A stretch of 64,000 bases of DNA, from the NCBI RefSeq assembly GCF_000494755.1, contig NC_022657.1, positions 1,960,001 through 2,024,000 of the forward strand, in the 5' to 3' direction. Below, piece after piece: positions 1 to 7,855 of this stretch. Each line of letters starts with the position of its first letter. Within the stretch, counting starts at the first letter, position 1. The stretch comes from Amorphoplanes friuliensis DSM 7358 (GTDB lineage: Bacteria; Actinomycetota; Actinomycetes; Mycobacteriales; Micromonosporaceae). The notes under the pieces are model-generated. The model was not told where the DNA came from, did not search any database, and was given only the letters and a program-made list of their open reading frames with translations. The position numbers and the translations under genes are program-made.

Positions 1-2714
1 TGCGGCGGCGGCTGGTGGCGGTGCTCGGCGCCTCGTCCGCGCTGGGTGACCACCTGGTGGCCAACCACGACCAGTGGCGGGTCCTCGCGACCGGCAAGAC
101 GGGGCTCCCGCCCAATGCCGAGGGTCACCTGGAGTTCGGTGAGTCGATGGCCGAGGGGCCGCCGACGGTGCCGGCGCTGCGGACCGCGTACAGGATCTCT
201 CTGCTCCGGATCGTGGCCGCCGACCTGACGGGCGGTCGCGGCCTGGAGCCGACGATGGCCGCGCTGTCCCGTCTCGCCGACGAGACCCTGGCCTCGGCCT
301 ATGCAATCGCCGTTGCGGGCCTGCCGGCCGGCACCCCGGAGCCGCGGCTGGCCGTGGTCGCGATGGGCAAGTGCGGCGGTTACGAGCTCAACTACGTGTC
401 CGACGTGGACGTCATCTTCGTGGCCGCGGGTGACGACGACCTCAGCGCCGGCACCACCGTCGCGGCCCGGCTCATCGAGGTCTGCGGACAGGTCGCCTGG
501 CCGGTCGACGCGGCGCTGCGGCCCGAGGGCAACCGCGGTCCTCTGGTCCGCACCCTGGCCAGCCACCAGGCCTACTACCGCCGGTGGGCGCGCACCTGGG
601 AGTTCCAGGCGCTGCTCAAGGCCCGTCCCGCCGCCGGTGACCTGCCGCTGGCGGCCGAGTGGATCGACGACCTCGCCCCGCTCGTCTGGCACGCGGCCGA
701 GCGGCCCGAGGCGGTCGCCGACGTCCGCGACATGCGCCGGAAGATCATCGACAACGTCCCGCCCCGCGAGGTCGACCGCGAGATCAAGCGGGGGCCGGGC
801 GGGCTGCGTGACATCGAGTTCGCGGTGCAGCTGCTGCAGCTCGTGCACGGCCGCATCGACGAGACGCTGCGCGAGCCGGGCACGCTGCCCGCCCTGCGCG
901 CCCTGGTCGCGGGCGGTTACGTCGGCCGCGAGGACGGCGAGACGCTGCTGCGCGGATATCGCTTCCTCCGCAGCATCGAGCACCGCCTCCAGATGCAAAA
1001 TCTGCGCCGCACCCACACCGTGCCGGACGACCCCAAGGCGTTGCGCTGGCTCGCCGCCGCGCTGGGTTACCGGGCGCTGCCCGGACGCGACGCGGTCGAG
1101 GCGTTCCGCTCCGACTGGGTCGGCCACGCCTCCCACGTGCGGCGCCTGCACGTCAAGCTGCTCTACCAGCCGCTGCTCGAGGCGGTGGCCCGGGTGCCCG
1201 CCGAGGCGCTGCGGATGACCACCGAGTCCGCCGGTCGCCGGCTCGAGATCCTCGGTTTCGCCGACCCGGCCGGGGCGCTGCGCCACCTGCAGGCCCTCAC
1301 CGGCGGGGTCAGCCGCACCGCGGCGATCCAGCGGACCCTGCTGCCGATGCTGCTCCAGGAGTTCGCGGACGCCCCCGAGCCCGACCGCGGCCTGCTCAAC
1401 TACCGCCACGTCTCCGACAAGCTCGGCAGCACCCCGTGGTATCTGCGCCTGCTGCGTGACGGTGGCCCGGTCGCCCGCCGGCTCGCGCGTGTCCTCAGCC
1501 TCTCCCGGTACGCGACGGATCTGCTCACCCGCGACCCCGAGGCGCTGCGGCTGCTCGCCGACGACGCCGAGCTGCAGCCCCGGCCGCGTGACGTGCTGCG
1601 CGACGGGTTCATCGCCGCCGCCGACCGGCACCTGCGTGACGGCACCACCGACCCGGCCAAGGCGATCACGGCCGTCCGCGCCCTGCGCCGCCGGGAGCTG
1701 TTCCGGCTGGCCTGCGCCGACATCCTCAGCCGGGCCGGTGACCTTGCCCCGGCCCACCCGCTCGACGTCCACGCGGTCGGCATCGCCCTCTCCGACGTCA
1801 CCGACGCGACGCTGGGTGCCGCGCTGCACGCCGCCCGCCGGGTCCACCCCGGCCCCGACGGCCTGCGTTTTGCGGTCATCGGGATGGGCCGGCTCGGCGG
1901 CTACGAGATGAGCTACCCCTCCGACGCCGACGTGCTCTTCGTCTACGCGCCGCCGGAGGGCATGTCCGACGGCGAGGCCAGCGCGTCGGCCCACGCCATC
2001 GCCGAGGAGATGCGTCGCACGCTCAGCGCTCCCGCGCCCGACCCGGCGCTCGGCATCGACGCCGACCTGCGCCCCGAGGGCCGCCAGGGTCCGCTCGTCC
2101 GCAGCCTGAACGCCTACGCGCAGTACTACGCCCGCTGGTCGAAGGTGTGGGAGTCCCAGGCGCTGCTGCGCGCCCGTTTTGTCTGCGGCGACGAAGGGCT
2201 GGGCCGTGAGTTCGAGGAGCTCGCGGACGGCATGCGCTACCCGAGCGGCGGCCTCACCCGTGAGCAGGTTGTCGAGATCCGCCGCATCAAGGCCCGGGTC
2301 GAGACCGAGCGGCTGCCCCGGGGCGCCGACCCCAACACCCACACCAAGCTCGGCCGCGGTGGCCTCGCCGACGTCGAATGGGCGGTGCAGCTGCTCCAGC
2401 TGCGCCACGGTTACGCCCTGCCCGCCCTCCGGATGACCCGCACCCTGGAGGCGCTCAGCGCGGAGCTCGACGCCAAGCTGGTCGACAAGGTCGACGCCGC
2501 CGCGATGACCGCCGGCTGGACCCTGGCGGCCCAGGTGCGCAACGCCCTGACCCTGGTCCGCGGTCGCCCGACCGACCAGCTGCCCCGCCACGGTGTCGAG
2601 TTGGCCGGTGTCGTCCAGCTGCTCGGCGGCGGCGACCCGGGCGAGTTCGTCGACCGCTACCTGCGCATCACCCGCCGGTCCCGCGCGGCGATGGAGCGTG
2701 TCCTGGATGCTTGA
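1..2714 (+). CDS. glnE: Bifunctional glutamine synthetase adenylyltransferase/deadenylase, 5'-truncated
   Basis: GlnE adenylylates and deadenylylates a tyrosine of glutamine synthetase, setting nitrogen assimilation. The frame is open from base 3, and the text before the first GTG (base 15) is coding-like, so the true start lies upstream; about 904 residues of a roughly 1000-residue family are present. Two nucleotidyltransferase domains are visible, as expected: the first has GGYELNYVSDVDV (near base 375), the second GGYEMSYPSDADV (near base 1900), each followed by a helical bundle with an RDIEFAVQLLQL-like or ADVEWAVQLLQL-like segment. Its substrate GlnA is encoded 13.5 kb downstream. The stop overlaps the next gene by 8 bases. 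Confidence 0.96.
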   Translation, partial: RRRLVAVLGASSALGDHLVANHDQWRVLATGKTGLPPNAEGHLEFGESMAEGPPTVPALRTAYRISLLRIVAADLTGGRGLEPTMAALSRLADETLASAYAIAVAGLPAGTPEPRLAVVAMGKCGGYELNYVSDVDVIFVAAGDDDLSAGTTVAARLIEVCGQVAWPVDAALRPEGNRGPLVRTLASHQAYYRRWARTWEFQALLKARPAAGDLPLAAEWIDDLAPLVWHAAERPEAVADVRDMRRKIIDNVPPREVDREIKRGPGGLRDIEFAVQLLQLVHGRIDETLREPGTLPALRALVAGGYVGREDGETLLRGYRFLRSIEHRLQMQNLRRTHTVPDDPKALRWLAAALGYRALPGRDAVEAFRSDWVGHASHVRRLHVKLLYQPLLEAVARVPAEALRMTTESAGRRLEILGFADPAGALRHLQALTGGVSRTAAIQRTLLPMLLQEFADAPEPDRGLLNYRHVSDKLGSTPWYLRLLRDGGPVARRLARVLSLSRYATDLLTRDPEALRLLADDAELQPRPRDVLRDGFIAAADRHLRDGTTDPAKAITAVRALRRRELFRLACADILSRAGDLAPAHPLDVHAVGIALSDVTDATLGAALHAARRVHPGPDGLRFAVIGMGRLGGYEMSYPSDADVLFVYAPPEGMSDGEASASAHAIAEEMRRTLSAPAPDPALGIDADLRPEGRQGPLVRSLNAYAQYYARWSKVWESQALLRARFVCGDEGLGREFEELADGMRYPSGGLTREQVVEIRRIKARVETERLPRGADPNTHTKLGRGGLADVEWAVQLLQLRHGYALPALRMTRTLEALSAELDAKLVDKVDAAAMTAGWTLAAQVRNALTLVRGRPTDQLPRHGVELAGVVQLLGGGDPGEFVDRYLRITRRSRAAMERVLDA

Positions 2715-4290
2715 CGCCGCCCGCCGGCCGATCCTGGCGGCGGCGGTCCTCGCCGTGCTGCTGCGCGTGCCGTTCCTGTTCACCGGCCTGTCCACCGACG
2801 AGGGCGGCTACGCCTACGTCGCCCAGCAGTGGTCCCGCGGTGACCGCCTCTACGACACCGCCTGGCTCGACCGCCCGCAGGGCCTGCTCCTGACCTACCG
2901 CGCCCTGCTCGCCATCGACGACTCCGGCTGGACGATCCGCCTCGGCATGGTCCTCGCCGGCGCGATCATCACCGTGGCCCTCGCCGCGATCGGCTGGCTG
3001 CTGATCGGCCGCGCGACCGGCATCGCCGCCGCCTGGATCTACGCCGTCGTCGGCCTCGCTCCCCACCTCGAAGGCATCACCTTCAACGGCGAACTCCTCG
3101 CCTCCGTCCCGTCGACGGTGGCGATCGCCCTGGCGGTCTTCTGGTGGCGGCGCGACCGATCCCTGTGGTGGCTGGCGGGGGCGGGTGTGCTGTCCGGCGT
3201 CGCCCTCACGATGAAACAGTCCGGCATCGACGGCATCGTCGTCGGCCTGGTCATCCTTCTGCTGGTCGCCCGCGCCGCTCGATCCGTGCGGCCCGCCCCC
3301 GTCTCCGGTCCGGCCGGCTCGCCGTCCTCGCTCTCACCCGCCTCCGACCCGGCCGGCCCGGCCTTCCACTTGCTCACCGGGTCAGAGGCAGCCCGCCTTC
3401 CGTCCGCATCGGAGGGCACTGCCGAGCCTGTGCCTGACGGGGTGGGGGTGCTTGCCGCCGGTGGGGCGTTCCTCGGCGGGGTGGCTCTTCCGCTTCTGGC
3501 TTCTGTGCTGCACGGGATCGCGGTCGGGTGGTCCTACTACTGGACGGCGCTGATCGGTTATCAGCTCTCCGCCATGGGCGGGTCCGGGTCGAACACCGGG
3601 ACCCGGCTGACGGATCTCGGGCGGCACGCCGGGGACATCGCGCTCGACCTGACCGTGATCCTGATCGTGTCGCTGCTCGGGTGGAAGGCGTTCGACCGCG
3701 GTGGCCGGTGGCTGCTCGGCGCCTGGCTGTTCGCCGGGTTCGTGGGCATCAACCTCGGCGGCTCGTACTGGCCGCACTACTTCGTCCAGCCGCTGCCCGC
3801 CCTGGTGCTGCTGGTCGCCGCCGCGGTGGTCGGCGTCCGTTCGGTGCGATGGCGGCGGGTGCTCGCCGCGGTCGTGGTGCTGCCCACCCTCGGGTGGTTG
3901 GTCACGCTGGCCGTCATGTCGCCGGCCCGGCGTGCGGACACCATCCCGTACGATGCGCTGGCCGCCCGCGACGACCGGATAGCCGCCGTGATCAGGGCTT
4001 CCACCGCGCCGGACGACCGGATCTACGTGCTGGAGTCCGAGGCGTACCTGTACTTCGCGGCGGACCGCCAATCGCCGTATCCCTACCTTTGGGGCAAACC
4101 GATCGACAAGATCCCGGACGCACTGCCACGGCTGCGCGCGATGCTCACCTCGCCGCAGCGGCCGGTGCTGGTTGTCCTCGACACGCCACCGGCCGCCGTC
4201 GACCCCAGCGGTGGCATCGCGGCCGACCTCGCCGCGCACTACCACCTCGACACGGTCGTCGAGGACGTGACGATCCTGAGGGCCAACTGA
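2707..4290 (+). CDS. GT-C family membrane glycosyltransferase (PMT/ArnT-like)
   Basis: The product has 527 residues and many hydrophobic segments. An early luminal loop contains STDEGGY, the acidic motif expected after the first membrane span in dolichyl/polyprenyl-phosphate-sugar-dependent GT-C enzymes (PF13231/PMT-like). It probably moves a sugar from a polyprenyl phosphate donor to a cell-envelope acceptor outside the membrane; the sugar cannot be told from sequence. I chose the ATG at 2707, inside the end of glnE, because upstream text in this frame is glnE shadow. Residues about 195-245 form a Ser/Pro/Ala-rich hydrophilic insertion between membrane segments. The stop overlaps the next start as ATGA, so translation is probably coupled. 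Confidence 0.85.
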   Translation: MLDAARRPILAAAVLAVLLRVPFLFTGLSTDEGGYAYVAQQWSRGDRLYDTAWLDRPQGLLLTYRALLAIDDSGWTIRLGMVLAGAIITVALAAIGWLLIGRATGIAAAWIYAVVGLAPHLEGITFNGELLASVPSTVAIALAVFWWRRDRSLWWLAGAGVLSGVALTMKQSGIDGIVVGLVILLLVARAARSVRPAPVSGPAGSPSSLSPASDPAGPAFHLLTGSEAARLPSASEGTAEPVPDGVGVLAAGGAFLGGVALPLLASVLHGIAVGWSYYWTALIGYQLSAMGGSGSNTGTRLTDLGRHAGDIALDLTVILIVSLLGWKAFDRGGRWLLGAWLFAGFVGINLGGSYWPHYFVQPLPALVLLVAAAVVGVRSVRWRRVLAAVVVLPTLGWLVTLAVMSPARRADTIPYDALAARDDRIAAVIRASTAPDDRIYVLESEAYLYFAADRQSPYPYLWGKPIDKIPDALPRLRAMLTSPQRPVLVVLDTPPAAVDPSGGIAADLAAHYHLDTVVEDVTILRAN

Positions 4291-6245
4291 TGGCCGCCGC
4301 CCTGCTCACCGGGCACCGGCAGACCGTCGAGGGCTGGCTGGCGCGACCAGCGGTGCTGCGCTGGCTGGGCTTCTTCGGCGCACTCTGCTGCGCGATCGAC
4401 GGCATCCTCTTCGGCGCACCCACGTGGATCCGCCGCGGCGTGTCCGTCATGAGCATCCTGCGCGGACCCAACGGCGTGGCGATCATGCTGTTGTGGATCG
4501 CCGGGCTCACCGCCCTGTGCATCGCCTGGTGGTGGGGCCGCAAGATCACTCTGCCGTCCCAGCGCTGGATCATCGTCACCGCCCTGCTCTGGATCGTCCC
4601 GCTCCTGGTGATCCCACCCCTGGCCAGCCGAGACATGTACGCGTACGCCTGCCAGGGCTCCAGCTACGACGCGGGCTTCAACCCCTCGGTCGTCGGCATC
4701 TCGGCCCAGCCATGCCCCTGGCTCGACTCGGTCTCGGTGGTCTGGCGCGACACCCCCACGCCGTACGGGCCGCTCTGGATCATGCTCGCGGGCCTGGCCG
4801 CTGCCTTCGGCTCCCAGATCCTCGCGCTCGCGATCTTCCGCATCTACGCCCTGCTGGCGGTGATCGCCCTCGCGGCCGTGGTGCCCGTGCTCGCCCGCCG
4901 GCTGGGCGCGCCTCCGGACCGGGCCCTGTGGCTGGTCCTGTGCTGCCCGATCGTGGCCATCCACGTCATCGGTGGCGGGCACAACGACGCGTTGACCATG
5001 GTGGCCCTGCTCGCGGGCCTCGCGATGATCGCAGCTTCGAGACCTGGCGGGGGTCGGCTTCGAGTCGGCGGTGATCTGCTTCGGCCGGGCGCTGGCCGGG
5101 CCGGCGATGATCGGCCCGACCCCGCAGAGGATGGGCCGTCGCCCGGCGGTGACCCGCTTTGGCAGGGCGGGAATCGGGCCGGCGATGATCGGCCTTACCC
5201 CGTAGAGGATGGGCCGTCGCCCGGCGGCGGCCCGCTTTGGCCTGGCGCGAATCGGACCGGCAGTGAGCGGCCTTACCCCGTAGAGGATGGGCCGTCGCCC
5301 GGCGGCGGCCCGCTTTGGCCTGGCGCGAATCGGACCGGCAGTGAGCGGCCTTACCCCGCAGAGGATGGGCCGTCGCCTGACAGCGACCCGCTTCGGCCTG
5401 GCGCGAATCGGCCTGGAGTGGGCCGGGCCGGCGCAGACTTGGCCGACCCGAACCGGGCCGACCGCGACTCAGCGGACGCGGACTTGATCGACCGGGACTT
5501 GGTCAGCGCGAATTTGGCCGGCGGGGAGCGGGTGCGGTCGGGGGGTGGCCGGTCTATCGCTTGGCTGGTGGCGGGGGGTGCGCTGGTCGGCGCGGGCATT
5601 GCGATCAAGACGACCGTCGGTGTGGTGCTGCCGTTTGCGGCGTTGCTCGCTGCCGGGGGACTGCAGGCCGGGCGTGACGGCTGGTTGCGCTTCCTGCGGC
5701 GGGGTGGCGCGGTGGTCGGTGGGGCGCTTGCCGGGTTGCTTGTTCTTTCGTTCGTGTCGGGGCTCGGGCTGGGCTGGGCCACGGCCCTGTCCGGCGCGGG
5801 GGAGTCGCGGAGTTGGACTTCGCCGTCGACCGCGGTCGGAATTGCGGTCAACGCTGTCGGGAAGTGGTTCGGGGCGCAGATCGATGTGGTGCCCGCGACG
5901 CGGCTGGTCGCGCTGGGCCTGATGCTGGTCGCCCTGGTGGTGGTCTGGTGGCGCTTCCGGCGGGGGAACGCTCTGCACGGCGCGGCGCTGGCCTGCCTCA
6001 TCGTCATCTTCTGCGCGCCGATCACGCAGCCCTGGTACCTGTACTGGGTGCTGGTGTTGCTGGCCGTCACAACCGTGCGCATGCGGTGGCTGGAGATCGC
6101 TGTGGTCGCGTCGATGTTTCTGATCCTGCCCAACGGTGACGGCGCGTGGAAACCGCTGCAGGTGCCGTTTGCGTTCCTGGTCACCGCGCTCGTCGGCTGG
6201 GTGCTGTGGCGTGCCGTCACGTGGCTGCGCGAGCCCGTCTCTTGA
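4290..6245 (+). CDS. MptB-like polyprenol-phosphomannose-dependent mannosyltransferase, paralogue 1
   Basis: A 651-residue multi-spanning protein resembling MptB, which adds alpha-1,6-mannose during lipomannan or lipoglycan assembly in mycolata and relatives. Visible similarities are the loop with SRDMYAYACQG, the WLDSV...WRDTPTPYGPLW block and the HNDALTM motif; the next gene shares all three. MptB relatives are usually near 500 residues. The extra length is a hydrophilic insertion at about residues 255-420 that contains four 26-residue tandem repeats and then an Asp/Ala/Arg-rich stretch. The ATG overlaps the preceding TGA. Function as a mannosyltransferase is inferred from family resemblance. 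Confidence 0.82.
   Translation: MAAALLTGHRQTVEGWLARPAVLRWLGFFGALCCAIDGILFGAPTWIRRGVSVMSILRGPNGVAIMLLWIAGLTALCIAWWWGRKITLPSQRWIIVTALLWIVPLLVIPPLASRDMYAYACQGSSYDAGFNPSVVGISAQPCPWLDSVSVVWRDTPTPYGPLWIMLAGLAAAFGSQILALAIFRIYALLAVIALAAVVPVLARRLGAPPDRALWLVLCCPIVAIHVIGGGHNDALTMVALLAGLAMIAASRPGGGRLRVGGDLLRPGAGRAGDDRPDPAEDGPSPGGDPLWQGGNRAGDDRPYPVEDGPSPGGGPLWPGANRTGSERPYPVEDGPSPGGGPLWPGANRTGSERPYPAEDGPSPDSDPLRPGANRPGVGRAGADLADPNRADRDSADADLIDRDLVSANLAGGERVRSGGGRSIAWLVAGGALVGAGIAIKTTVGVVLPFAALLAAGGLQAGRDGWLRFLRRGGAVVGGALAGLLVLSFVSGLGLGWATALSGAGESRSWTSPSTAVGIAVNAVGKWFGAQIDVVPATRLVALGLMLVALVVVWWRFRRGNALHGAALACLIVIFCAPITQPWYLYWVLVLLAVTTVRMRWLEIAVVASMFLILPNGDGAWKPLQVPFAFLVTALVGWVLWRAVTWLREPVS
5100..5411 (+). 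repeat. 78-bp tandem repeat, four in-frame copies, inside the MptB-like gene
   Basis: Units begin at 5100, 5178, 5256 and 5334. Each encodes 26 residues of the kind RPYPVEDGPSPGGGPLWPG flanked by A/T-G-D/S-D/E and NR. Copies 2 and 3 are nearly identical and copies 1 and 4 have diverged. The period keeps the reading frame. The array sits in a loop between predicted membrane segments. Confidence 0.95.
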
Positions 6246-7855
6246 AACCCGCGGTCATCCGGTGGGGCGGCTTCGTGGGCAGCTTGGCGACCGCCGGCAG
6301 TGCCTACCTCGGCGGGTCCGGCTTTGAGCGGGTGCCGAGCGTCAACCCCCTCACGCTGCTCAGCGGGCAGAAGGGTGTGCTGCTGCCGATCTGCTGGGTC
6401 GTCGGCACCGCCCTGCTGATCTCCGCGTGGTGGTGGGGGCGGCACGTGGTGCCCTCGACACGCTGGGCCCTGATCACCACCGGTCTGTGGCTCCTGCCGG
6501 TGCTCCCGTTCCTGCCCCTGGGCAGCGCGGACGTGTACTCCTACGCCTGCCAGGGCTACGTCCAGCACGCCGGCGGTGACCCGTACGCGATGGGCGTCCA
6601 GGAGTTCGGCTGCCCCTGGCTCGATTCGGTGGCAACCTCCTGGCGCGACTCACCTGCGCCGTACGGTCCGTTGTTCCTGATCCTGGCGGCCTGGGCGGTG
6701 GGCCTGGCCGGAGACTCGCTGGGCGCGGTCATCGCCGGGTTGCGGGTGATCGCGCTGGCGGGTCTGGCGTTGACCGCTCTGGGCCTGCCGGTGCTGGCCA
6801 GGCGCGCGGGGAAGGACCCGGCGAGGGCGGTGTGGCTGGTGCTGGCCTGCCCGCTGGTGCTGGTCCACCTGGTGTCGGGCGCCCACAACGACGCTCTGAT
6901 GATCGGCCTCATCGTCGCCGGCCTCGCCCTGATCGCCAAGTCTGCCACGCTTCCACCGACCACCGGGCAGCCCAGCCTTCTGAACGCCGACCGGTCCGGC
7001 TTTTCTGACGCAGCGCAGCAGGATCAGTCGTCGGCCACCGAGCGGGAGGATCCGGACCGCCTTTCGGGCACCCGGGGCGGACTGGGACGGCCGGCGTGGC
7101 GAGTCCTGGCGTTTCTGGTCGGCGGTGGGGTGGTGCTCGGTCTTGCGGTTGCGGTGAAAGCAACCGCCGTGGTCGTCCTGCCGTTCGCCGTCCTGGCCGT
7201 CGTCAGAAACTCGGCACCGCTCAGAGCGCTGTGGCGGCCGGCCGTGGCTATCGGTGGGGGAGCGCTGCTCGCCACCGCGGTGTTGTCGCTGGTTTCTGGG
7301 CGCGGGTTCGGCTGGGTGGCCGGTCTGGCCCGGAGCGGCGACAGCGTCACCTGGGGTTCGCCGTCGACCGCCGTGGGGCTCACCGTGGAGTTTCTGGTCC
7401 GGCTCTTCGGCCCCGAGATCAACGCGGTGCCGGTCACGCGGGCGATCGGTGTGGTTCTGCTCGCGGTGATCCTGGTGGCCCTCTGGTGGCGGGCCCGGCA
7501 GGGCGGCGCGCTGCCCGGCGCGGGCCTGGCCCTGGCCGCGACGGTGCTGTGCGCGCCGGTCTTCCACCCCTGGTACGCCACATGGCCCCTCGCGGTTCTT
7601 GCCACCACCGGCACCCGCCTCCGCGATCCAGCCACCACCGGCAGCCGTGCCGGCGATCCGCAGCACCCGGCCACAGGCGGAATCGAGGACGACAATCGCT
7701 GGCTGCTGGGGCTTTGTGCGTTTGCGGCGACGCTGACCTTGCCGGCCGGGTACAACTGGGCGCTCTACACGCGGATACCGGGGGCGATCGTGGTGACTGC
7801 CGCGCTTGTGGTCCTGGCTGTTGTTCAGGTGCGGCGCCGTAGGGTGTTCGCGTGA
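6242..7855 (+). CDS. MptB-like mannosyltransferase, paralogue 2
   Basis: A 537-residue membrane protein homologous to the preceding gene, sharing the YSYACQGYVQHAGGDPY loop, WLDSVATSWRDSPAPYGPLF and AHNDALM. It is predicted to use a polyprenyl-phosphate mannose donor on the outer face of the membrane. The start is uncertain: the TTG at 6242 overlaps the upstream TGA and gives a normal N-terminus before the first hydrophobic segment; a GTG at 6275 is the alternative. Two hydrophilic, poorly conserved insertions lie at about residues 235-280 and 455-485. The first is at the same place, just after the HNDAL span, as the repeat insertion of its paralogue. Confidence 0.82.
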   Translation: MKPAVIRWGGFVGSLATAGSAYLGGSGFERVPSVNPLTLLSGQKGVLLPICWVVGTALLISAWWWGRHVVPSTRWALITTGLWLLPVLPFLPLGSADVYSYACQGYVQHAGGDPYAMGVQEFGCPWLDSVATSWRDSPAPYGPLFLILAAWAVGLAGDSLGAVIAGLRVIALAGLALTALGLPVLARRAGKDPARAVWLVLACPLVLVHLVSGAHNDALMIGLIVAGLALIAKSATLPPTTGQPSLLNADRSGFSDAAQQDQSSATEREDPDRLSGTRGGLGRPAWRVLAFLVGGGVVLGLAVAVKATAVVVLPFAVLAVVRNSAPLRALWRPAVAIGGGALLATAVLSLVSGRGFGWVAGLARSGDSVTWGSPSTAVGLTVEFLVRLFGPEINAVPVTRAIGVVLLAVILVALWWRARQGGALPGAGLALAATVLCAPVFHPWYATWPLAVLATTGTRLRDPATTGSRAGDPQHPATGGIEDDNRWLLGLCAFAATLTLPAGYNWALYTRIPGAIVVTAALVVLAVVQVRRRRVFA

